From NCBI GenBank assembly GCA_021154985.1, contig JAJNQE010000077.1, positions 1 to 11,659 on the forward strand: a stretch of DNA of 11,659 bases, given 5' to 3'. Below the pieces are notes generated by a model. It was given only the letters and a program-made list of their open reading frames with translations, made no database searches and was not told the DNA's origin. This DNA is from Hydrogenophaga sp. (GTDB taxonomy: Bacteria; Pseudomonadota; Gammaproteobacteria; Burkholderiales; Burkholderiaceae_C). Both the position numbers and the translations under genes were made by a program. This document shows positions 5,512-11,659 of the stretch, piece by piece; position 1 is the stretch's first letter; the number at the start of each line of letters is the position of its first letter.

Positions 5512-6084
5512 ATGCGTCACATCCTTCCTGTCCTCTTGGTGAGCCTGTCGGCCGCGGTCCATGCCGCACCGCCCGAAGCCGCCTTTGAAGACATGGACAC
5601 GCTGCTGATGGAAAAGGGGCTCATGGCCCGCCTGGGGGACCAGTTGCAGAGCGCCCGCCACAGCGTGGGCGATCAGGCGTCCGGCCTGGTGATCAACGCC
5701 ATGGCGTTTCTGGGCGTGCCCTACAAGTACGGCGGCAACACGGTGGAAACCGGCTTCGATTGCAGCGGCTTCGTGCGCGCCGTGTACGAGCAGTCTTTGG
5801 GGAAAATCCTGCCGCGCCGCTCGGACGAACAGGCCGCGGCCACACAGGTCATCGACCGCAGCGAGCTCAAGCCGGGCGACCTGGTGTTCTTCAACACCAT
5901 GCGCCGCGCGTTCAGCCATGTGGGCATTTACGTGGGTGAAGGCAAATTCATCCACTCGCCACGCGCTGGGTCGCACGTGCGCATGGAAGACATGCGCCTG
6001 GCCTACTGGAGCACCCGCTTCAATGGTGCGCGCCGTGTGGTGCCAGCAGCCGACGCCACTGCCGGCAACCCACGCACGCCCTGA
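5512..6084 (+). CDS. Secreted NlpC/P60-family peptidoglycan endopeptidase
   Basis: A 190-residue cell-wall hydrolase of the NlpC/P60 papain-like fold, expected to cut peptide crosslinks in peptidoglycan in the periplasm. An N-terminal signal peptide is visible: MRH followed by the hydrophobic run ILPVLLVSLSAAVHA, with cleavage likely after residue 18 or 19. There is no lipobox cysteine, so it is probably soluble rather than a lipoprotein. The catalytic domain (about 57-175) shows C84 in DCSGFVRAVY, H136 in SHVGIYVG and H148 in KFIHSP, the expected triad, preceded by GVPYKYGGNT. I chose the start at 5512 rather than the in-frame ATG at 5416, because the extra 32 residues would bury the signal peptide and resemble no domain. 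No clear Shine-Dalgarno precedes it. It is divergent from tetR and may be controlled by it. Confidence 0.92.
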   Translation: MRHILPVLLVSLSAAVHAAPPEAAFEDMDTLLMEKGLMARLGDQLQSARHSVGDQASGLVINAMAFLGVPYKYGGNTVETGFDCSGFVRAVYEQSLGKILPRRSDEQAAATQVIDRSELKPGDLVFFNTMRRAFSHVGIYVGEGKFIHSPRAGSHVRMEDMRLAYWSTRFNGARRVVPAADATAGNPRTP

Positions 6085-6103
6085 CCGCCCCACCGGCGGC
6101 GAG

Positions 6104-6126
6104 GCCGGGCGGCGCCTGGCCCCGGC
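6104..6126 (+). terminator. GC-rich hairpin after the NlpC/P60 gene
   Basis: GCCGGG (6104-6109) and CCCGGC (6121-6126) can form a 6-bp stem with an 11-nt loop, 20 nt beyond the stop codon. No T-tract follows. It may be a weak terminator or only a product of GC-rich sequence; the rest of the 172-bp gap shows nothing definite. Confidence 0.2.
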
Positions 6127-6244
6127 ACCAATCCCAAATTCGAGGTTCAACGACGTTCGCAACAGCCCATGGATCTGGGCTGCTCGCGGGATGGCGTCGG
6201 CGCGCGCGCAGCGAGAGACTGCCCCTCTCCCCAACCGCCGCTCC

Positions 6245-6249
6245 GAGGA
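6245..6249 (+). promoter_or_regulatory. Ribosome binding site that fixes the start of the unknown gene
   Basis: GAGGA lies 7 nt before the ATG at 6257. The frame is open far upstream into the NlpC/P60 gene, so this site is the main reason for choosing 6257. Confidence 0.55.
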
Positions 6250-6256
6250 CAGCCCG

Positions 6257-7129
6257 ATGTTCGCCCAACTTCTGCTCAAGCCCCTGGTGTTCATGAACCC
6301 GCTCGACACCGCGCTCACGCCCGAACAAGTGCAGCTCAGGGCCGCGAGCGTGGCGAGGGTGGCGGCGGCCTTGCACGCCACCCCCGACGAAGTGCAACGG
6401 TTGAACGAGCTGGCAAAGGCGTTGCCGAGGACCGCGGCCGACGTGGAGTTTTCCCACTACATGCTGATGGCCCACCTGCGAAGCCCGGAGCGCACCGAGC
6501 GCGAAGGACGCATCCACAAGATCGTGGCGCCGGCATTCGTCGGCGTCGTCGGGAGCAGCACCCTGGATGCTGGCGCGCGGGCCCTGAAACTGCTGGGGTG
6601 CTTGCTCCCGAACAGCCTGATCGAGGCCCATCTGCGGGCCGGCCTGATGGCGGTGCACATGGCGGCCAACACACAGAAAGACGCTGCCTGGCTGGAGTAC
6701 TCCAAATCCTTCAAGGCATGGCTGAGCGAGGCCTGCAAGCGCATGAATCTGCCCATCGGCTCCGCCGCCTACTTGCTGATGATGCAAACCTTGCTGACAC
6801 AGCCGGTGAACGCACAGCAAGGCATGAGCAGTTGGTTTCTCATGGCGGCCGACCACAACCTGGGTGCGCTGATCATCGAATCCACCCGGGTCACCGGCCT
6901 GGAATCCGACCGGGGCGACACCTTGATCCAGATCCTGATCGATGGCTTGGCCAGTCCCGACTCAGCCAGAAGCGCCGCTGGCGCAAAGGCCATCGTGTCC
7001 GCCAACATCGACACGCTGAACGCGGAACTGGCCGAGCGCCAGAAGCTGTTGCTTCTGGAAACGGTCGCCGCGATGCAGCAGGGCGTGCCGTTCGGCCCCA
7101 GTGCAATCGAGATGAAGCCGACCGCCTGA
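6257..7129 (+). CDS. Protein of unknown function, 290 residues, mostly helical
   Basis: I do not recognise this protein. It starts MFAQLLLKPLVFMNPLDTAL, which is not a convincing signal peptide, and it has no run long enough to be a clear membrane helix. The composition suggests an all-helical soluble protein: repeated amphipathic segments between 20 and 60, a central region with conserved-looking aromatic and His residues (VEFSHYMLMAH, 63-73; MAVHMAANTQKDAAWLEYSKSF, split around 131-152), then GMSSWFLMAADHNLGAL (189-205), and a C-terminal helix INA-like stretch IDTLNAELAERQKLLLLETV (251-270) with coiled-coil character. No catalytic motif is evident. Codon use and GC content look like the neighbours, which argues for a real, resident gene. 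It follows the NlpC/P60 gene on the same strand after 172 bp and converges on lpdA with an 18-bp gap. Confidence 0.82.
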   Translation: MFAQLLLKPLVFMNPLDTALTPEQVQLRAASVARVAAALHATPDEVQRLNELAKALPRTAADVEFSHYMLMAHLRSPERTEREGRIHKIVAPAFVGVVGSSTLDAGARALKLLGCLLPNSLIEAHLRAGLMAVHMAANTQKDAAWLEYSKSFKAWLSEACKRMNLPIGSAAYLLMMQTLLTQPVNAQQGMSSWFLMAADHNLGALIIESTRVTGLESDRGDTLIQILIDGLASPDSARSAAGAKAIVSANIDTLNAELAERQKLLLLETVAAMQQGVPFGPSAIEMKPTA

Positions 7130-7147
7130 GGCGATCGGCCAGCACGC

Positions 7148-8980
7148 TCAGCGCCGCACAGGCGGCACGTCGGTGCAAGATCCGTGAGCGATCTCGGCGG
7201 CCATGCCGATGCTCTCGCCCAGCGTGGGGTGCGGGTGAATCGTCTTGCCGATGTCCACCGCGTCCGCGCCCATCTCGATGGCCAGCGCGATCTCGCCGAT
7301 CATGTCGCCCGCGTGCGTACCCACCATGCCGCCGCCCAGGATCTTGCCGTGGCCGTGGGCCTCGGGTGAATCGTCGAACAGCAGTTTGGTCACGCCTTCG
7401 TCGCGGCCGTTGGCAATGGCTCGGCCCGACGCGGTCCAGGGGAACAGCCCCTTCTTGACCTTGATGCCTTGCGCCTTGGCCTGGTCTTCGGTGAGGCCCA
7501 CCCAGGCCACCTCGGGGTCGGTGTACGCCACACTGGGGATCACGCGGGCATTGAAGGCGGCCGCAGCCAGCTCCTTGTTGCCCTGCAGTTCGCCGGCAAT
7601 GACTTCGGCCGCCACGTGCGCCTCGTGCACCGCCTTGTGCGCCAGCATGGGCTGGCCGACGATGTCGCCGATGGCGAAGATGTGCGGCACGTTGGTGCGC
7701 ATCTGGATGTCGACGTTGATGAAGCCCCGGTCGGTCACGGCCACACCGGCCTTGTCGGCGGCAATCTTCTTGCCGTTGGGCGTGCGGCCCACGGCCTGCA
7801 ACACCAGGTCATAAACCTGTGGCGCGGGCGCGGTACCACCCTCCTCGGCCGCCGCAAACGTCACCTCGATGCCTTCGGGTGTGGCTTTCGCCCCCACCGT
7901 CTTGGTCTTGAGCATGATGTTGTCGAAGCGCTTGGCGTTCATCTTCTGCCAGATCTTCACCAGGTCCCGGTCGGCGCCCTGCATCAGGCCGTCCATCATC
8001 TCCACCACATCCAGGCGCGCGCCGAGCGTGCTGTAGACCGTGCCCATTTCCAGGCCGATGATGCCGCCGCCCAGGATCAGCATGCGCTTGGGCACGTCCT
8101 TGAGCGCGAGCGCGCCGGTGCTGTCGACCACGCGCGGGTCTTCGGGCATGAAGGGCAGGCGCACGGCCTGTGAGCCGGCGGCAATGATGGCCTTCTTGAA
8201 GGCGATCACCTGTTTCTTGCCGGTCTTCTCCTGCGCCGTGCCGCTGGTTTCTTCCACTTCCAGGTGGTTGGCACCGACGAAGGCACCGTATCCGCGCACG
8301 GTGGTGACCTTGCGCATCTTGGCCATGGCGGCCAGACCGCCGGTGAGCTTGCCGATGACCTTTTCCTTGTGGCCCCGCAGCTTCTCGATGTTGACCACCG
8401 GGCGGCCGAAGTCCACGCCCAGGTCGGCCATGTGGCTGACCTCGTCCATCACGGCCGCCACGTGCAGCAGCGCCTTGGACGGGATGCAGCCCACGTTCAG
8501 GCACACGCCACCCAAAGTGGCGTAGCGCTCGACCAGAACGACCTTGAGACCCAGGTCGGCCGCGCGGAAGGCCGCGCTGTAGCCGCCCGGGCCACCGCCG
8601 AGAACGAGCACGTCGCACTCGAGGTCGGCGGAGCCGGCGAAGGCAGAAGCCGTTGGCGCAGGCGCCGCAGCGGGTGCAGCGTCCGGTGCCGCGGCAGCAG
8701 GTGCAGAAGCGGCCGCGGGGGCAGGCGCCGCAGCGGCATCACCCGCCGCCTCCAGTGTCAACACCACACTGCCCTGCTTGACCTTGTCGCCCAGCTGGAC
8801 CTTGAGCTCCTTCACCACACCCGCAGCGCTGGAGGGAATCTCCATCGAAGCCTTGTCGGACTCGACCGTGATCAGACTTTGCTCCGCCTTGACGGTATCG
8901 CCGGGCTTGACCAGCAACTCGATCACCGCCACTTCGTCGAAGTCGCCGATGTCAGGTACTTGAATTTCAATGATGGCCAT
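7148..8980 (-). CDS. lpdA: Dihydrolipoyl dehydrogenase with N-terminal lipoyl domain (PDH E3)
   Basis: Flavoenzyme E3 that reoxidises the dihydrolipoyl groups of the pyruvate dehydrogenase complex with NAD+. The 610-residue protein has an extra N-terminal lipoyl domain (1-80, lipoyl lysine K43 in ESDKASME), an Ala/Pro linker (81-118), then the E3 core. The core shows the FAD motif GGGPGGYSAAFRA (128-140), the redox disulfide C160/C165 in GGVCLNVGCIPSK, the NAD motif ILGGGIIGLEMG (302-313), AIGDIVG (436-442), and the catalytic H584 and E589 in HPHPTLGES. Plain E3 proteins are about 470 residues; the lipoyl fusion is known in betaproteobacterial PDH operons. The start at 8980 has AAGGA (8987-8991) six nt upstream, overlapping the aceF stop; the ATG at 8986 is too close to it. 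It is third in aceE-aceF-lpdA, 9 bp after aceF. Confidence 0.96.
   Translation of the reverse strand: MAIIEIQVPDIGDFDEVAVIELLVKPGDTVKAEQSLITVESDKASMEIPSSAAGVVKELKVQLGDKVKQGSVVLTLEAAGDAAAAPAPAAASAPAAAAPDAAPAAAPAPTASAFAGSADLECDVLVLGGGPGGYSAAFRAADLGLKVVLVERYATLGGVCLNVGCIPSKALLHVAAVMDEVSHMADLGVDFGRPVVNIEKLRGHKEKVIGKLTGGLAAMAKMRKVTTVRGYGAFVGANHLEVEETSGTAQEKTGKKQVIAFKKAIIAAGSQAVRLPFMPEDPRVVDSTGALALKDVPKRMLILGGGIIGLEMGTVYSTLGARLDVVEMMDGLMQGADRDLVKIWQKMNAKRFDNIMLKTKTVGAKATPEGIEVTFAAAEEGGTAPAPQVYDLVLQAVGRTPNGKKIAADKAGVAVTDRGFINVDIQMRTNVPHIFAIGDIVGQPMLAHKAVHEAHVAAEVIAGELQGNKELAAAAFNARVIPSVAYTDPEVAWVGLTEDQAKAQGIKVKKGLFPWTASGRAIANGRDEGVTKLLFDDSPEAHGHGKILGGGMVGTHAGDMIGEIALAIEMGADAVDIGKTIHPHPTLGESIGMAAEIAHGSCTDVPPVRR
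8835..8884. repeat. Lipoyl-lysine block, copy in lpdA
   Basis: This 50-bp block encodes the region around the lipoyl lysine of Lpd. It differs from the second AceF copy (10170-10219) at two positions by eye, and more from the first AceF copy (10506-10555). Confidence 0.8.
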
Positions 8981-8989
8981 CGTCATTCC

Positions 8990-10651
8990 TTAAAGAAGAA
9001 CGCGACGGAAGTCGCCGAGGATCTGGCCGAGGTACGCGTTGAAGCGCGCCGCCGCAGCGCCGTCGATCACGCGGTGGTCCCAGGTCAGCGAGAGCGGCAG
9101 CATCAGGCGCGGCTGGAACGCCTTGCCGTCCCACACCGGCTCCATCTGGCTCTTGCAGACGCCCAGGATGGCCACCTCAGGCGCGTTGATGATGGGCGTG
9201 AAGTACCGCCCGCCAATACCGCCCAGGCTGGAGATGGTGAAGGTGGCACCGCTCATCTCGGCCGGGCTCAGCTTGCCCTCGCGCGCCTTCTTGGCGAGTT
9301 CACCCATCTCCTGGCTGATCTGCAGCACGCCTTTTTTGTCGGCGTCCTTGATCACCGGAACCATCAAGCCGTTGGGCGTGTCGGCGGCAAAGCCGATGTG
9401 CCAGTACTGCTTGTAGACCAGCGCGTCGCCATCGATGGAGCTGTTGAACTCGGGGAATTTCTTGAGCGCGGCCACGCAGGCCTTGATCAGGAAAGCGAGC
9501 ATCGTCACCTTCACGCCGCTCTTCTCGTTCTCCTTGTTGGTGGAGACGCGGAAAGCTTCCAGATCGGTGATGTCGGCATCGTCATGGTTGGTGACGGCCG
9601 GGATCATCACGGCGTTGCGCAGCAGGTTGGCGCCGCTGATCTTCTTGATGCGGCCCATCTCCTTGCGCTCGATCGGGCCGAACTTGGCAAAGTCCACCTT
9701 GGGCCAGGGGATCAGGCCCAGCTCGGAGCCACCACCACCGGTGGACGCCGGGGCCTTGGCCGCTTGCGCGACCGTTTGCACGGCGCCGGTCATCACCGAC
9801 TTCGTGAAGGACTGGATGTCTTCGGCGGTGATGCGGCCCTTGAGGCCAGAGCCCTTGACTTCGGCCAGCGGCACGCCGAGTTCGCGCGCGAACTTGCGCA
9901 CCGAAGGCGAGGCGTGGGGCAGGCCCACGGCGGCAGTCGCGGTGGGGTTGTGCGCCGGTGCTGCAGGCGCCGAAGCGATGGCGGCCTGCGGTGCAGCCAC
10001 AGCGGCTGCGACAGCAGCGGGTTTGGCTCCCTCGCCCCCCTGGGGAGAGGGCTGGGGTGAGGGGCCCGCCCCAGCAACAGCACCTTCCAGCACCGCCAGC
10101 AGGTCCCCAATGTTGACCGTGTCACCCACCTTGACCTTGAGCTCCTTGAGCACACCGGCATGCGAGGACGGAATCTCCATCGACGCCTTGTCGGACTCGA
10201 CCGTGATCAGGCTTTGCTCAACCGCGATCTTGTCGCCCGGCTTGACCAGCACCTCGATCACCGCGACGTCCTTGAAGTCGCCGATGTCGGGCACAAGCAC
10301 CTGGACCGGGCCGCTGGCGGCAGGCGCCGCTGCTGCCTGAGCAGGAGCAGCCGCAGGAGCCGCCACGGGCGCGGCAGCCGGCGCAGCCACCGGAGCAGGC
10401 GCTGCAGCTGCACCCGCAGCCTCCACCACCAACACCACCGAGCCCTGCTTGACCTTGTCGCCCAGCGCCACCTTGATTTCCTTCACCACGCCGGCCGTGC
10501 TTGACGGAATCTCCATCGACGCCTTGTCGGACTCCACCGTGATCAGCGACTGCTCGGCCTTGACCGTGTCGCCCACTTTCACCAGCAGCTCGATCACCGC
10601 CACCTCGTCGAAGTCACCGATGTCCGGGACCATCACATCCATGAGTGCCAT
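8990..10651 (-). CDS. aceF: Dihydrolipoyllysine-residue acetyltransferase, PDH E2
   Basis: Core E2 of the pyruvate dehydrogenase complex, transferring the acetyl group from lipoyl-lysine to CoA. The 553 residues comprise lipoyl domain 1 (1-80, K43), an Ala/Pro linker (81-113), lipoyl domain 2 (about 115-190, K155), a second linker (191-243), the peripheral subunit-binding domain (245-282, SPSVRKFARELGV, GRITAEDI), a third linker, and the catalytic domain (about 315-553) ending with DHRVIDG, catalytic H526 and D530. Two lipoyl domains rather than the three of E. coli fits betaproteobacteria. Residues 196-209 (GPSPQPSPQGGEGA) are encoded by a palindromic repeat and are unlike the rest of the linker. 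The start at 10651 has AGGAG (10660-10664) eight nt upstream and gives the usual lipoyl N-terminus. It lies 20 bp after aceE and 9 bp before lpdA. Confidence 0.97.
   Translation of the reverse strand: MALMDVMVPDIGDFDEVAVIELLVKVGDTVKAEQSLITVESDKASMEIPSSTAGVVKEIKVALGDKVKQGSVVLVVEAAGAAAAPAPVAAPAAAPVAAPAAAPAQAAAAPAASGPVQVLVPDIGDFKDVAVIEVLVKPGDKIAVEQSLITVESDKASMEIPSSHAGVLKELKVKVGDTVNIGDLLAVLEGAVAGAGPSPQPSPQGGEGAKPAAVAAAVAAPQAAIASAPAAPAHNPTATAAVGLPHASPSVRKFARELGVPLAEVKGSGLKGRITAEDIQSFTKSVMTGAVQTVAQAAKAPASTGGGGSELGLIPWPKVDFAKFGPIERKEMGRIKKISGANLLRNAVMIPAVTNHDDADITDLEAFRVSTNKENEKSGVKVTMLAFLIKACVAALKKFPEFNSSIDGDALVYKQYWHIGFAADTPNGLMVPVIKDADKKGVLQISQEMGELAKKAREGKLSPAEMSGATFTISSLGGIGGRYFTPIINAPEVAILGVCKSQMEPVWDGKAFQPRLMLPLSLTWDHRVIDGAAAARFNAYLGQILGDFRRVLL
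10027..10064. repeat. REP-like palindromic element read in frame within the AceF linker
   Basis: CCCTCGCCCC (10029-10038) and GGGGAGAGGG (10042-10051) form a 10-bp inverted repeat with one mismatch and a 3-nt loop, followed by GCTGGGGTGAGGGG. Translated on the coding strand it gives PSPQPSPQGGEGA, and on the other strand GEGWGEG. Such peptides recur, in my memory of proteobacterial genomes, wherever this class of short intergenic palindromic repeat has been misread or inserted. Only one clear copy is in this window, so the repeat status rests on that recollection. Confidence 0.55.
10170..10219. repeat. Lipoyl-lysine block, AceF domain 2 copy
   Basis: This block encodes the surroundings of K155 in AceF. 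At the DNA level it is closer to the lpdA copy at 8835-8884 (two differences) than to the first AceF domain in this short segment. Confidence 0.8.
10506..10555. repeat. Lipoyl-lysine block, AceF domain 1 copy
   Basis: This block encodes the surroundings of K43 in AceF. Across the full 80-residue domain it is the closest protein match to the Lpd lipoyl domain (69 of 80 identical by my count). Confidence 0.8.
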
Positions 10652-10657
10652 GTTCTT

Positions 10658-10665
10658 GTCTCCTC
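10658..10665 (-). promoter_or_regulatory. Shine-Dalgarno of aceF in the aceE-aceF gap
   Basis: GAGGAGAC on the minus strand is placed eight nt (from AGGAG) before the aceF ATG and within the 20-bp gap after the aceE stop. It decides the aceF start: the frame is open further upstream, inside aceE, but without a comparable site. Confidence 0.75.
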
Positions 10666-10671
10666 GCCGTC

Positions 10672-11659
10672 TCAGGCGTACAGCGGGTTGATCTTGTCGG
10701 CCTTGATGCCGTACTTGGCAATGGCCTCGGCCACCTTGGCCACCGGCACCGTGCCCTCTTCGCTCAGCGCCTTGAGCGCAGCCACCACGATGTAGTGGCG
10801 GTTGATCTCGAAGTGCTCGCGCAGCTTGCTGCGGAAGTCGCTGCGGCCAAAACCGTCGGTGCCCAGCACCTTGTAGGTGCGGCCTTTGGGAATGAAGGGC
10901 CGGATCTGCTCGGCGTAGTTCTTCATGTAGTCGGTGGAGGCGACCACCGGACCGGTGTGCTTCTCCAGCTGCTGCGCCACGAACGACACGCGCTGCGGCT
11001 CGGTCGGGTGCAGCAGGTTCCAGCGCTCGGCGTCCTGGCCGTCGCGCGTGAGTTCGTTGAAGCTCGGGCAGCTCCACACGTTGGCAGCCACGCCCCAGTC
11101 TTTTTCCAGCAGCTCCTGCGCCGCAATCGATTCGCGCAGGATGGTGCCCGAGCCCAGCAACTGCACGCGCGGCGTGAGCTTCGGCCCCTCTTTGCAGAGG
11201 TACATGCCCTTGATGATCTGGTCGTCGGTGCCGGGCGTGACGCCGGGCCTGGCGTAGTTCTCGTTCAGCAGGGTCAGGTAGTAGAAGACGTTGTCCTGCT
11301 TCTCCACCATGCGCTTCAAGCCGTGGTGCAGGATCACGCCGACCTCGTGCGCAAAGGTCGGGTCGTAGCTGATGCAGTTTGGAATGGTGCCGGCCAGGAT
11401 GTGGCTGTGGCCGTCTTCGTGCTGCAGGCCTTCGCCGTTGAGCGTGGTGCGCCCGGAGGTGCCGCCCAGCAGGAAACCGCGCGCCTGCATGTCGCCGGCC
11501 GCCCAGGCCAGGTCACCAATGCGCTGGAAGCCGAACATGGAGTAGTACACGTAGAACGGCACCATGATGCGGTTGCTCGTGCTGTAGCTCGTGGCCGCCG
11601 CGATCCAGCTGCTCATGCCGCCGGCTTCGTTGATGCCTTCCTGCAGGATCTGGCCGGCC
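10672..11659 (-). CDS. aceE: Pyruvate dehydrogenase E1 component, C-terminal part (runs off right edge)
   Basis: Homodimeric thiamine-diphosphate E1 of the pyruvate dehydrogenase complex, which decarboxylates pyruvate and reductively acetylates the lipoyl groups of AceF. The last 328 codons of a protein usually near 890-900 residues are present; the reading frame continues to the right edge without a start. Family landmarks are GQILQEGINEAGG at the edge, SYSTSNRIMVPFYVYYSMFG, the active-site loop GRTTLNGEGLQHEDGHSH, TIPNCISYDP, LTRDGQDAERWN, VASTDYMKNYAEQ and LGTDGFGRSDFR near the end, all closely following E. coli AceE. This separates it from the two-subunit alpha/beta E1 type. It is first in the operon with aceF and lpdA; its promoter is outside the window. 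Confidence 0.97.
   Translation of the reverse strand, partial: AGQILQEGINEAGGMSSWIAAATSYSTSNRIMVPFYVYYSMFGFQRIGDLAWAAGDMQARGFLLGGTSGRTTLNGEGLQHEDGHSHILAGTIPNCISYDPTFAHEVGVILHHGLKRMVEKQDNVFYYLTLLNENYARPGVTPGTDDQIIKGMYLCKEGPKLTPRVQLLGSGTILRESIAAQELLEKDWGVAANVWSCPSFNELTRDGQDAERWNLLHPTEPQRVSFVAQQLEKHTGPVVASTDYMKNYAEQIRPFIPKGRTYKVLGTDGFGRSDFRSKLREHFEINRHYIVVAALKALSEEGTVPVAKVAEAIAKYGIKADKINPLYA

Noticed and set aside
6222..6240. CCCTCTCCCCA-like stretch as a second copy of the AceF-linker repeat
   Set aside because: Only about 11 bases are shared and the palindrome arms are missing; chance similarity in C-rich sequence.
5918..6256. Upstream extension of the unknown 290-aa gene
   Set aside because: It overlaps the NlpC/P60 gene in another frame, and a good Shine-Dalgarno precedes 6257 instead.
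5368..6381. 337-codon minus-strand open frame
   Set aside because: It lies opposite the NlpC/P60 gene, whose triad and signal peptide show the plus strand is coding.
8264..10060. 598-codon plus-strand open frame
   Set aside because: It is antisense to lpdA and aceF; the His/Arg-rich composition is typical of a shadow frame.
10652..11077. Upstream extension of aceF
   Set aside because: It runs in a different frame through aceE. The lipoyl-domain N-terminus and Shine-Dalgarno support 10651.

Overview
The window is a stretch of ordinary, GC-rich (roughly 65%) proteobacterial chromosome. It carries no tRNA, rRNA, insertion sequence or CRISPR array. Three things point to a betaproteobacterium of the order Burkholderiales, most likely Comamonadaceae. 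These are the aceE-aceF-lpdA order with a lipoyl domain fused to the N-terminus of Lpd, a homodimer-type AceE, and a structured leader upstream of sucA resembling the sucA RNA motif described from Burkholderiales. The family-level placement is inference from memory of such gene sets, not a search.

Layout: the left edge holds the N-terminal 379 codons of sucA (2-oxoglutarate dehydrogenase E1, minus strand). Its leader contains several hairpins, a strong Shine-Dalgarno and a possible 12-codon upstream ORF whose stop overlaps the sucA start. Going right, still on the minus strand, come an ArsR-family regulator with a palindromic operator at its own start, prpE (propionate-CoA ligase), an isochorismatase-fold hydrolase, and a TetR-family regulator. 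The 266-bp divergent gap between tetR and the next gene contains AT-rich palindromes built on TTGAAC/GTTCAA half-sites, one of them lying in the spacer of a plausible promoter. Two plus-strand genes follow: a secreted NlpC/P60 peptidase and a 290-residue protein I do not recognise. The right 4.5 kb is the minus-strand pyruvate dehydrogenase operon, aceE (C-terminal 328 codons only) - aceF - lpdA, with gaps of 20 and 9 bp.

Functionally the window is dominated by central acyl-CoA metabolism. PDH makes acetyl-CoA, PrpE activates propionate to propionyl-CoA, and SucA is the entry subunit of the 2-oxoglutarate dehydrogenase complex. The most notable non-genic signals are the sucA leader with two competing pairing partners for one strand, the short uORF overlapping sucA, the ArsR and TetR candidate operators, near-identical lipoyl-domain DNA in aceF and lpdA, and a palindromic REP-like repeat read in frame as part of the AceF linker. 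I found no evidence of a wholly new multi-gene system. The best candidates for something undescribed are the unknown 290-aa protein and the regulatory architecture upstream of sucA.
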